From assembly GCA_024180945.1 (NCBI GenBank), contig JAKSGN010000035.1, positions 868,001 to 932,000 of the forward strand: a stretch of 64,000 nt of DNA. Direction: 5' to 3'. The stretch is from Macrophomina tecta. Lineage: Eukaryota > Ascomycota > Dothideomycetes > Botryosphaeriales > Botryosphaeriaceae. Shown piece by piece: positions 47,337-58,216 of the stretch (position 1 is the first letter of the stretch; each line of letters opens with the position of its first letter). The position numbers and the translations under genes are program-made. The notes below the pieces were generated by a model. That model was not told the DNA's origin, ran no database searches, and saw nothing but the letters and a program-made list of their open reading frames with translations.

Positions 47337-48635
47337 TCACATGCTCTTATCGGGCACAATGCGCTTAAAGGTGTCGAGGCTCGCACTTCGAAGCTTGACT
47401 TTAATCTCCCGAGATCTCGTTCTGAGATGTGCAGAAGGCCGTCCGTCCCGTCGTCGACCTCGCGGCGGCTGCGCCCTCCGAACCCGATAGTCCAGGGAAT
47501 TGTCGATGTTGAGGGTAGCGAGCTCTTTAAGGACGAGCCCGAGCATGACTTCATCTTTAGTGGTGCCCGCCCCAAAGGCGATCTTAGCCCAAAGACCTAT
47601 GGAATTGGAGACGTTCTTCACCGTGGACCGGTAATGCTTCGTGTTCTTCGTGTCAAACAAGTGTTTGCATACATGGTATATCCCATGTAGGTCCAGAACG
47701 TGCCTCATGCCGGGTGTTTGCAGCGCCACAGCGACGCTGGCGGCGTCTATGCCGTAGATGCGCTTGAAAGCGGTGGCGTGGAGCGGGGACATACGCCGAA
47801 TGAAGGACACCACAATTGCGTCCATCCAGCAATCAATCTTCTCGTGCGGCGTCTTGAGAAGGTAGTGGTTGGTGAGGGCATTGCAGCATTGTATTTTCAG
47901 GGTCATGTATTCCGGCATCTTGCTGCCGGGGGGGGTCGCAAGCTCTGCTTTGTACAGTTCAATGTACCAATCCAGGAAGTTGCATCTTCGCTGGAAACGG
48001 ATATGGTCTCTGGAGCCAAGCAATGCCCTGACATGATGGACATGCATATCGAAGAAGAATAGGGCTGTCTGCAGCACCGCCGATACATCCGCACCCCGGT
48101 AATCACCGGCTAGCAATGTAAGTGTATGGAAAAAACCTTGGAGCTCGGTCAGGAGGGGCTCCTGAAGTCGCAGACACATGAACGGCCCCAACCTGTCCAT
48201 CTGGCGCAGAACCGCATTCAGCTTGCCCAATTGGAGAGCATCGAGCAGCCGTTCGGATTCATTTTTGGCGTGCACTTCGGCCTCGATCCTCCGAATCTGC
48301 CGCAGGACCTCTTCAATCGTAGCACCTACGAGCGGCTCCTCCTCGGTAGACAGCTCTGACATACTCGATCCGTCGCTTGCAACGCGGTCGGTACATTGAT
48401 CGGTATCTGAGTTGGGCGTGTCTGATGCGATCGAGGTTTCCTCAGGCTGTGGACAATTAAGACTGTCGATTTCTTCGGACTTCCCTCCGGAGGGGGACTG
48501 ATTTGCATCGCCGTGGATACTCGCCTTGGCGTTACTGCCGTCATCGCCGGAGCTAAAATCGTCAGGTGCGGTTCGTGGGTCCGTTCCTGGCGGCGTGCGA
48601 AGACTTTTCCCTTCTTTTGCTGTGTTCTCGGCCAT
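47337..48635 (-). CDS. Uncharacterised 432-aa protein
   Basis: One long uninterrupted frame starts at an ATG (MAENTAKEGKSLRTPPG). The first ~105 residues are Ser/Asp/Glu/Pro-rich and probably disordered. From about 105 to 370 the sequence is helical, with alternating charged and hydrophobic residues: IEEVLRQIRRIEAEVHAK, TALFFFDMHVHHVRALLG and DCWMDAIVVSFIRRMSPLH. The C-terminal ~60 residues are strongly basic (RVRRAQPPRGRRRDGR...), which may reflect reading through an unrecognised 3' intron or a real nucleic-acid-binding tail. No membrane segment, signal peptide or known domain is recognised. It is the last gene before the copia repeat block. Confidence 0.7.
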   Translation of the reverse strand: MAENTAKEGKSLRTPPGTDPRTAPDDFSSGDDGSNAKASIHGDANQSPSGGKSEEIDSLNCPQPEETSIASDTPNSDTDQCTDRVASDGSSMSELSTEEEPLVGATIEEVLRQIRRIEAEVHAKNESERLLDALQLGKLNAVLRQMDRLGPFMCLRLQEPLLTELQGFFHTLTLLAGDYRGADVSAVLQTALFFFDMHVHHVRALLGSRDHIRFQRRCNFLDWYIELYKAELATPPGSKMPEYMTLKIQCCNALTNHYLLKTPHEKIDCWMDAIVVSFIRRMSPLHATAFKRIYGIDAASVAVALQTPGMRHVLDLHGIYHVCKHLFDTKNTKHYRSTVKNVSNSIGLWAKIAFGAGTTKDEVMLGLVLKELATLNIDNSLDYRVRRAQPPRGRRRDGRPSAHLRTRSREIKVKLRSASLDTFKRIVPDKSM

Positions 48636-49372
48636 GTGGGCATTCCGAAGCGGATGAGAGTTCGACGCCGTGTTCTTTGCAGAAGCCTGGGCCGTGGTTG
48701 CTGATCGCGTATGCTAAAGAGAATAGAACATAGTCTGGAAGAAAAGATGGTGCTGCGATGTCCGAGTAGAAAATGATGGGAGCTCGTGGGCGGTGCAGCG
48801 TTGAGCTGGAAGAGAAGGTCTGCAATTATGGGAGCGAGCCATGCCTTCCCCATGCGGTAGTCAAGCCTCAACATTCGCCGCGCCGTCACGCCGCCCTCGC
48901 TTCAGGCTGCTACTCGAGCGGTAGCAGGAAAACGCATCCCTGCACTGCCCAAGTTGTTCATCCTGCCCGGTAGAACTGTCGAGCGGCGGAAGACCAAGGC
49001 GCCCGCGCCACCAAGCGAATGTGGGCCCGGATTGCCACTGCAGTATGACTAGCATCATAGTAAGTCATGTCAATTTGCTCAATGTTTCGAACCTACTTAC
49101 ATATCGACCAAAGACCCACCCCCGACGGCATATTTTTTCAAGAGTTGCGTCCGTTGCGCGGGAGAGGCAACCGCAAGGGTCAGCCCTTAACAACCGAGGT
49201 AGATTTCCTTCGCTGCTTGCATTGCTGGTTATTCGCCGCTGCTTATCTCTTTCAATTAGGGTAATTTCTTGCTTCTTTTTGTCTGTACTGCTTGAGTAAG
49301 GAATGTTACCATTCGCCCAGCCTTCGATGAATTGCTTCCGCACCTTGTAGCACCGTTGTGGCCTCTTCCTGG
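48636..49372. other. 737-bp flank of the 432-aa gene; nothing identified
   Basis: Sequence of normal base composition between the 432-aa gene and the copia LTR, presumably its promoter. Short open frames only. Confidence 0.45.
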
Positions 49373-49638
49373 TGTTGGAACAAGTGATGTGACAGCTTAT
49401 TCAGTGATAAAGGAAGTGGATTGGCATGAAGAGGAAGAGGGTTGGTGACCCGACCGCCTCTTATACGAGTGATTGTAGCTAAGCGATGTGGTGTGATAAT
49501 AAGGAGACCTTGAAACACGTGATTAATCCAATACACCCCCTTCACGTACTGCCTGATTGGGGAGTAGGTGATAAAAAGAAGGTGGGAGCGAGTGTTAAAG
49601 TCGTATGTGTGCACAAGAAAAAAAGAATACTTAAGCAC
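49373..49638 (-). repeat. copia LTR, largely unmutated
   Basis: The first ~135 bp match 60,407-60,540 except at RIP-type sites, and here the bases are the unmutated ones. The inner end is not exact; strong RIP starts at about 49,640. Confidence 0.6.
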
Positions 49639-51476
49639 CGCTAGGAGTTAAACTCGGAAGCTTTCTAAAAATTATGTGGCAAGAGGTGTAGTATAGAAAG
49701 GAGATACAACCGGGTTAGGGTAGTAGAGCTATAATGCTTTATAGTGACCTACATACTATAACAGAAGAAGATTTAGCTAGAATAATATAATTAATAGTAA
49801 AAACTTCGGGGGAGTCTAGGGAGACTTATACCTACGTAGGCATAAGTTTCCTATTAATATAAGCGAATAGTAAGGGTTGCGCCTTATCTTATATAAAGAA
49901 ACAAGTGGAATAAGGTTAGTTATAGAGTAGTAAAAGTCTAATAGCCGTAACAAATTAAGCGTGCTTTTAGCGAGGTAAGGCTTTAGTTAAACCGTCTACT
50001 AATATTACTACTATAGACGTCTATTAGACATATATATTACCTACTTAGGCTTTCTAGCGTAGCTAATAGTAGTAAATATCTATATAACGTAGCTTAGTGT
50101 TAAGTTTGCTAACGTTCTCTTATATAAGGCGAAGCGTCTACTTATTATCGTACTAAATGTTAATTTAATAGCCTAGATTAAACTATACTCCTCTAAAGAG
50201 GCGCTTCTACTAGAAGTACTACTTAGTAGCTTCTAATAAGGCGAGAAGCTTAGCTTCGGTAGTAGAGATTATAATAGTAGACTATTTAATAGTCTTCTAA
50301 TTAATAGCTACTTCGAATATTATAATAATCGAGCCTTAGTAGCTGCGGCGTGTGTCTAGATTATTAGTAAATACCGTATTACTACTAATAGTAAAGATAC
50401 TATTCTTATCGTAATTACCTTAGAAGTATAAGGCGAGTTTCTTTATTTCTACTAGGTAGCTAAGGAGCTGCTATAATAGCTCTAGATAGCGAGAAGACGG
50501 ATTAGTAAGGTAGAATAAGAGTACTAAATAGGCGTACGTAATATCTACCCTTATACTAGTGGCTATAAACTGCGCTAAGCTAATTCTACTTTAATAAAGG
50601 TAAATATCTTATACGCTTATATACGTGCCTTAATTCGCTTAAAGCACTTTATTTGATAGAAGAGGCGTTAATAGAAAGTAATTTTTACTAATACTATAGC
50701 GAGCGATAAGGCTAGAGATATATAATTTCTAAGAAAGCTATAAGAGCTTCTACTCTCTATCCCTTATAATACGTAAGGCTAAGAACTATTATACTTCTTC
50801 TAGTACTTTTATCTCATAGCGCTTAAATAGATCTTCTTAAAAAGTATCTATAAAAGGCTTATCTCGCTTATAGTATACTATAATAACGTTATTAATAAAG
50901 AAGAAGACGAATAGGTAATCGTTTACGTATAAGTAAGGCGTATTAGATATCTAAGTTAGACCGAGCTCTTCTAAAAACTTATAAAAATACTTCTACTAGA
51001 GAGTTAATAACTCTTTAAGGCTATAAAGTACTTATAGAAGTTAAAGAATTTAGCCTTATTTAAGCTATATTTCTTTTAGAGGTCGGTAATATATCCTTTC
51101 CTCGAGTAGAACGTAAGGAAATGCGTTTATAACATTATACTAGCGTATTTCTAAGTTAAAGGCGTAGATAATGGCAATTAAGGCTTAAAAGATTCGAAAG
51201 ATAAGGGTAGCTATATAAGTATCTTACTAAGTAGCTTAGAGGTCTTCTCGTATATAGATACGTGCCTTAACCTTAGTAAGCTAACCGTGTTTATTAAACT
51301 TATACTTAAATACCTAGGTAAGAGGAATTACTTTTTTATTAAGGCTTTTAGCTTTACTAAGTACTACTATCTCCTATACCCCCTTATTTTATAGTTTCTA
51401 GAGTTCTATTTAAATTACCTCTAATAGATAGGTTTTTATTAGGTAGTTAAAGATATCTTTATAGAAGTAAGGTTTA

Positions 51477-53328
51477 ACGTGTTTCACCACCGAGCCGTCC
51501 AAACCACCGAGCCGTCCACTTCCTCACCAAAAACGCATCGGATGAAAACTCAACACGATGCATCACCACAACGCTATGAAATCATCCCAGAAAACTCAGT
51601 ATATTAACCTTGCTATCCAATCTATTGATACCCACGCGTCGCACAGCGAAAGAGCTACCTGTCGCGAGTACCTTGCTCCCCGATCAACCGTACGCGACCG
51701 ACGCGCAGGTGCCATACCACGCGTAGAAGCTGTGCCTAACGGCAAGAAGCTTACCAAACATGAAGAAGGCGCGATTGTCGAGCGTATACTGGACCTGGAT
51801 TCGAGAGGGTTTCCGCCCTCCAAGGATATACTACGTGATATGGCCAACAAATTGCTGGCAGAGCGCGACGGGGGTACCGTGGGCAAGAACTAGCCAGACA
51901 GGTTCATCAGCCGCAGAGATGAGCTCAAAACGTGCTGGACTCGCGCGTACGATCGCCAGCGAGCCTTAAACGAGGACCCAGTGGTTATCGAGCGGTAGTT
52001 CGACCTCGTTCGCTCTGTGAAGGAGAAGTACGGTATCCTAGACGAGGATACGTACAACTTTGATGAAACTGGCTTTATGATGGGCGTAATAGGCTCTCTG
52101 CTAGTTATTACAGGCTCTGAAAGGCGCGGAAAACGAAAATTTATCTAGCCAGGCAATCGCGAGTGGACTTTAGTTATTAACGCGATTAGCGCGCTCGGTT
52201 GGACGATCCCACCCTTTACGATCTTCGCCGGCAAGAACCACATTAACACTTGGTACGAAGACACCTCTGGCATGGAGGACTGGGTTGTTGCTGTCAGCGC
52301 CAACGGCTGGACGATAAATGAGCTTGGAGTGAAGTGGTTAGAGCACTTTAACGCGCATATAAAGTCGCGTACTGTGGGGGTGTACCGGCTGCTCATAATC
52401 GACGGCCACGAGAGCTATAACTTAATTGAGTTCTAGGATCTGTGCAAGGAGGAGAAGATTATTACCGTCTGTATGCCGTCGCATTCGTCGCACCTCCTGC
52501 AGCCGCTTGATGTGGGCATTTTCTCGCCGTTAAAGCGGGCGTACCGCTCTTAGATCTCAGGCTTGGCGCGCTTGATGGCCACAAAAATCGACAAACCAGC
52601 CTTTATACAGGCGTACAAGGCGGCTTATTACAAGGTGTTCACAAAGGAGAATATCTGTGCAAGCTTCCGAGGAGCTGGCTTGGTGCCGCTCGACCCGCAG
52701 GTTGTGTTATCGAAGGTTGATGTCAGGCTTCGTACGCCTACACCGCCTGCACCAGAGGCTGTCCCATGGGAATCCAAAACGCCCAGCAATATGCGCGAAT
52801 TAGAGGCCCAATCAAGGCTACTTTATCAGCAGATAAGGCAGTATTGCAGCTCCTCACCTACAGAGGCGCGTGGATCGCTTCAATCGCTCGTAAAAGGCGC
52901 GTCATTCATGGTGCACTCTGCTGTGTTAGTACGCGACGAACTCTCTGCCCTTCAAAGGGCCACAGAGGCCGCAAACAAGAAGAAACAGCGTAAAAGAAAG
53001 TACGTACAGAATCGGGGCACGCTAACAATGGTAGACGGCGGTCAGCTATCTAATCCTCAGGGCGCTGGGGGGCAGAGGGCAGCGAACAGCCCTCTAAGAA
53101 GGCTCGCGCAGAGGGCGCGCAGGGGGCTCAACGGCGCTGTGGGAACTGCGGCAAGACCGGGCACAACAGACGGACTTGTACAGAGGAGGTAACAGGTACT
53201 GAGTAATCTAGGATCGCTACTAGTTTATTGAAATTTTTGTGTTGTGTTGAATAACTTGAGTTCAAAGTGTGATGTTGGTGAGGAAGTGGACGGCTCGGTG
53301 GTTTGGACGGCTCGGTGGTGAAACACGT
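51477..53328 (+). mobile_element. pogo/Fot-like DNA transposon, copy A
   Basis: This 1,852-bp element has ~48-bp terminal inverted repeats starting ACGTGTTTCACCACCGAGCC, each with a doubled ACCACCGAGCCGTCCA-type unit. It is flanked by TA on both sides (51475-51476 and 53329-53330), the Tc1/mariner/pogo target duplication. It is essentially identical to copy C apart from one G in a homopolymer. Confidence 0.95.
51558..53206 (+). pseudogene. pogo-type transposase, copy A, five TAG stops and a frameshift
   Basis: Homologue of the DDE_1 transposase of element B. N-terminal Psq/CENP-B-like helix-turn-helix regions (about 12-130) precede a DDD catalytic domain (FDETGFMMGV, IDGHES, QPLDVG). In-frame TAG codons occur at 51891, 51996, 52146, 52434 and 52551. 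At two or three of these the related element B has Trp or Gln, as expected if RIP turned TGG or CAG into TAG. Near 53,065 a run of six G shifts the frame relative to copy C and destroys the C-terminal zinc knuckle. It is inactive. Confidence 0.9.
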
Positions 53329-53358
53329 TAGGTAGTAATTAATCTTTATAAATACATA

Positions 53359-55214
53359 ACGTGGTTGATAACCGAGCTGCGCATACAACCGAGCTGCGCA
53401 CCCCACCAATGCCGCGCGACTTTGCAGGCTAATATCTCAACACTACAACAAGCTATTGCAATGCAAAAAGTTTATTTAGAATTTTTAGATTCATTAGTAT
53501 CTAGCTTGCAGGTACGCAAATTGTGTCCTAGCATACCGCGGCGCCCGCAGCGCCTTTGTTGTGTCGCACCCCCATCCGTGCGCGCCCTCTTCGAAGACTC
53601 CCCACCCTCATCCCGCCCACCTACGTTGCTGGGAGCCATCAATTCAGCTGCCTCCTCTGCCGTCAACGACCCTCCAGTCTGGATATACTTCCTCTTGCCT
53701 GATTTTCGCTTGGTTAGAGTCTTATTGGCCTCCCGCAAGTCAGTCATTTCGGCGCGCAACAACACCAGTTCGTGTGCCATCGCTATGGTGCCTTTTGTCA
53801 GCTGAACCACAGCTTCTTTCAAGGAACTTGGCGAAGAACCTGCAGGAGGCGGAATCTTATTAAGGACAAAGGCTGATTGGGAGTCTACTTCGTGAAGAGT
53901 GCGCGGTGTTTTGGGCTCCCAAGGGGTGGTCTCTAGGGCAGGTGGCGTTGGCGTACGAAGCTTCACATCAAGCTTGGATAGCACCGCGTCTGGGTCTAGT
54001 GGGACTAGCCCAGCGCCTCTAAAGCTTGCAAGGATGTTCTCCTTCTTAAAAACCCGGGCGTGAGCTGCCCTGAAGGCTGGGAGGAACTCGGTCTTAGAGA
54101 TATGGGTGACGTGCCTGCGCGCCAAGGCCGAGATCTCATCACCGTACGCGCGCTTCAACGGCGAATAGCAACCCACATCAAGTGGCTGCAATAGGTGCGA
54201 CGCGTGTGGGGGCATACAGAGAGCGATAATCCTGTTCTCCGTGCAGAGATCCTGGAAATCCTGCGAGTTGTGGCTCTCGTGACCGTCGATTATGAGCAGC
54301 CGGTGCGTGCCCACGGTACGCGACTTTGTATGCGCGTTAAAATGCTTCAACCACGCCACTCCTAGCTCGTTGGTCGTCCAGCCGTTCTCGGTGACTCCAT
54401 TAGGCCAGTCTTTAGGCATGAGACCGTCCTAGTACCAGGTGGAGATGTGCTTCTTGCCTGCGAAGATGATGAAGGGGGGGATCACAGAGCCGTCAGCGCA
54501 GATGCACTCAATCGCGGTGGTCCACTCGCGATCGCCTGGCTGCACCAGTTTCCCTTTGCCGCCGCGCTTTTCTGAGCCTGTAACCACGTACTGCGTCGAG
54601 ATTACACCCATCATAAAGCCAGTCTCGTCAAAGTTGTAGCTGTCTTCATCCAGGATGCCGTACTTCGCCTTCATGTTGCGCACCAGCTCGAACCACTTGC
54701 CAATCACCTCTGGATCTTCGTTCAAGGCTCGCTGACGATCATAGGAACGTGTCATCCGAACCTTGAGCGCAGGCGATCGCTTAATGAGGTTATCCACCCA
54801 GCGCTTGCCTGTTGGCTTGCCACCCCGCTCTGCTAGCAACCTATCGGCCATTGCTCGCACAGCAAGCTTCGTAGGCGGAAACCCTCTTGAATCCTGGTCC
54901 AATATACGCTCAACTATCACTAGCTCCTCTTCCTTGCTGAGCTTTCGTCCGTTGGCCTCGCAATCGCGTCGGGGGGTCGCTCCACCACGTCGGCTGCGGA
55001 GCGTACTTGGGGGAACGGCGTAGAGGGCCGCAGCGCGTCGCTCGCTTAAAGACGCGTTTCGTTTACGAGATTGTATAGCTAGCTTAATTCTCGCTTCGTT
55101 AGAAGATGTCAGGGTGTGGTGTTGTGGATGCATCGCGTCTGAAGATCGGTAGGATGGATTTTGGTGGTGGGGTGCGCAGCTCGGTTGTATGCGCAGCTCG
55201 GTTATCAACCACGT
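53359..55214 (-). mobile_element. pogo/Fot-like DNA transposon, element B (second family)
   Basis: This 1,856-bp element has terminal inverted repeats starting ACGTGGTTGATAACCGAGCT, again with a doubled ACCGAGCTGCGCA unit. It is flanked by TA (53357-53358 and 55215-55216). Only the first ACGTG and the doubled-unit layout resemble elements A/C. Confidence 0.95.
53472..55133 (-). pseudogene. pogo-type transposase, element B, one TAG stop
   Basis: A 553-residue frame from the ATG at 55131-55133 (MHPQHHTLTSS) is broken by a single TAG at 54429-54431, after KKHISTWY; CAG to TAG is a RIP-type change. The domains are a Psq-type HTH (ARIKLAIQSRKRNASLSERR), a CENP-B/Tc5-type HTH (about 65-150) and a DDE_1 domain with FDETGFMMGV, LLIIDGHESHNSQDF and HLLQPLDVGCYSPLKRAYG. 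A Lys/Arg-rich C-terminus has a degenerate zinc knuckle (CGRRGMLGHNLRTC, second Cys replaced). Without the stop it would be near intact, so it may have been active recently. Confidence 0.92.
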
Positions 55215-56363
55215 TAGTAGGCCTATAGATAGTGCTTAAGCCTATACTAGAGTAGATTCCTAAAGAAATATGAGAAAAGATATAAATAGTATTTAATAGC
55301 TAAATATATTATCGTAAATTAACGTAATATACACATCTCTACGTGGTTTACGAGTTCTTAATCTATAGATAATTAGATTTAGATTAATATCCGCTGTAAT
55401 ATTACGTTCTCTTAGGGTATAGTTTTCTTTAGTAGTATCTAGATTAGGTGGATTCTCGTATTAGACTAGTAAAAGAGGCCCGAGTCCTTATAGTTACTAA
55501 TTCTATTAGTCCTTACCCCCTAAGCCTTAAGAGGCTTGTTGTTAGACTAGAGTAGATCGATCTAGTAATATATAATCTAAAGGATCTAGTAATTATTTAC
55601 CTTAAGTTAAGCCTGCTTATAGGCTGCTTTCTATATACTATTCGCGTGCGAGGCCTTTACTAGTTAATTCTAAAGGGCTTAGTAGATAATCTAGTTATAC
55701 TTCTTATAGTTAGGCGCCTAGCTAGCTACCTAGAGTCTCTAGAGTTTCTTAAGTTAGAGTTAGTAATAGTTTATTACTAAGGTAAAAGAAGGCCTTAGAG
55801 TTCTTATTTAAAAGAATAATATTCTTCTTATAAAGCGTAATATAAGGAATTACTATCTCTTACTCTTAATCCTACTTTTACTACTATAGAGAGAGGATCT
55901 TTTTTAGATTCTCTAGAGAGAACTTACTTAATTCGTTAAAGATAATATCTCTAGAGCGTACTACTTAATTCTTTAGAGGATGCTAGATCTTATAGATATT
56001 AGTAGAGTTATATCTAACTAAGTATTTAATAAGGACTCGCTTATCTAGCTTATTACTACGTAGAATATTCTTAAGTAGTAAGTAGGCTTTATAGCTATAG
56101 ACTTATAAGTAAGTTACTTTTAGCTTTTTACTATAAATAAGCTTAAATAGCGTTTTCTAGTTATAGTGCTTTATTAGAGTTTTATTCTAGATATAGACTG
56201 CCGCCTTAATTATTTTAGGCTAGAGGTGTTTAGATAGGTTAGTACTAACTTATAAGAATCTTATCTTAATAATAATTAATTAGCTAGACTGTTTTAATAT
56301 ATCGTTCTACTATAGAGTATAAGAAGCCGATACCTTATAGGTAACTTTTTATTATTTAAGCTA

Positions 56364-58216
56364 ACGTGTTTCACCACCGAGCCGTCCAAACCACCGAGCC
56401 GTCCACTTCCTCACCAACATCACACTTTGAACTCAAGTTATTCAACACAACACAAAAATTTCAATAAACTAGTAGCGATCCTAGATTACTCAGTACCTGT
56501 TACCTCCTCTGTACAAGTCCGTCTGTTGTGCCCGGTCTTGCCGCAGTTCCCACAGCGCCGTTGAGCCCCCTGCGCGCCCTCTGCGCGAGCCTTCTTAGAG
56601 GGCTGTTCGCTGCCCTCTGCCCCCCCAGCGCCCTGAGGATTAGATAGCTGACCGCCGTCTACCATTGTTAGCGTGCCCCGATTCTGTACGTACTTTCTTT
56701 TACGCTGTTTCTTCTTGTTTGCGGCCTCTGTGGCCCTTTGAAGGGCAGAGAGTTCGTCGCGTACTAACACAGCAGAGTGCACCATGAATGACGCGCCTTT
56801 TACGAGCGATTGAAGCGATCCACGCGCCTCTGTAGGTGAGGAGCTGCAATACTGCCTTATCTGCTGATAAAGTAGCCTTGATTGGGCCTCTAATTCGCGC
56901 ATATTGCTGGGCGTTTTGGATTCCCATGGGACAGCCTCTGGTGCAGGCGGTGTAGGCGTACGAAGCCTGACATCAACCTTCGATAACACAACCTGCGGGT
57001 CGAGCGGCACCAAGCCAGCTCCTCGGAAGCTTGCACAGATATTCTCCTTTGTGAACACCTTGTAATAAGCCGCCTTGTACGCCTGTATAAAGGCTGGTTT
57101 GTCGATTTTTGTGGCCATCAAGCGCGCCAAGCCTGAGATCTAAGAGCGGTACGCCCGCTTTAACGGCGAGAAAATGCCCACATCAAGCGGCTGCAGGAGG
57201 TGCGACGAATGCGACGGCATACAGACGGTAATAATCTTCTCCTCCTTGCACAGATCCTAGAACTCAATTAAGTTATAGCTCTCGTGGCCGTCGATTATGA
57301 GCAGCCGGTACACCCCCACAGTACGCGACTTTATATGCGCGTTAAAGTGCTCTAACCACTTCACTCCAAGCTCATTTATCGTCCAGCCGTTGGCGCTGAC
57401 AGCAACAACCCAGTCCTCCATGCCAGAGGTGTCTTCGTACCAAGTGTTAATGTGGTTCTTGCCGGCGAAGATCGTAAAGGGTGGGATCGTCCAACCGAGC
57501 GCGCTAATCGCGTTAATAACTAAAGTCCACTCGCGATTGCCTGGCTAGATAAATTTTCGTTTTCCGCGCCTTTCAGAGCCTGTAATAACTAGCAGAGAGC
57601 CTATTACGCCCATCATAAAGCCAGTTTCATCAAAGTTGTACGTATCCTCGTCTAGGATACCGTACTTCTCCTTCACAGAGCGAACGAGGTCGAACTACCG
57701 CTCGATAACCACTGGGTCCTCGTTTAAGGCTCGCTGGCGATCGTACGCGCGAGTCCAGCACGTTTTGAGCTCATCTCTGCGGCTGATGAACCTGTCTGGC
57801 TAGTTCTTGCCCACGGTACCCCCGTCGCGCTCTGCCAGCAATTTGTTGGCCATATCACGTAGTATATCCTTGGAGGGCGGAAACCCTCTCGAATCCAGGT
57901 CCAGTATACGCTCGACAATCGCGCCTTCTTCATGTTTGGTAAGCTTCTTGCCGTTAGGCACAGCTTCTACGCGTGGTATGGCACCTGCGCGTCGGTCGCG
58001 TACGGTTGATCGGGGAGCAAGGTACTCGCGACAGGTAGCTCTTTCGCTGTGCGACGCGTGGGTATCAATAGATTGGATAGCAAGGTTAATATACTGAGTT
58101 TTCTGGGATGATTTCATAGCGTTGTGGTGATGCATCGTGTTGAGTTTTCATCCGATGCGTTTTTGGTGAGGAAGTGGACGGCTCGGTGGTTTGGACGGCT
58201 CGGTGGTGAAACACGT
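56364..58216 (-). mobile_element. pogo/Fot-like DNA transposon, copy C
   Basis: This 1,853-bp element is the reverse-orientation twin of copy A, with the same inverted repeats and flanking TA (56362-56363 and 58217-58218). Its surroundings differ from those of A, so it is a separate insertion and not a segmental duplication. Confidence 0.95.
56486..58135 (-). pseudogene. pogo-type transposase, copy C, five TAG stops
   Basis: A 550-codon frame with the same in-frame TAG stops as copy A. Here the G run has seven bases, so the C-terminus reads through a zinc knuckle CGNCGKTGHNRRTC (CX2CX4HX4C) to a natural stop. The first 111 codons are identical in translation to those of copy A. It is inactive as a transposase but probably still mobilisable, because its inverted repeats are intact. 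Confidence 0.92.

Noticed and set aside
47337..48062. Plus-strand frames opposite the 432-aa gene
   Set aside because: Shadows of the longer minus-strand frame; no motif or start support.
27108..49372. tRNA or rRNA genes in the gene island
   Set aside because: I looked for paired A-box/B-box arrangements and found none that would fold as a tRNA; no rRNA-like sequence was recognised.
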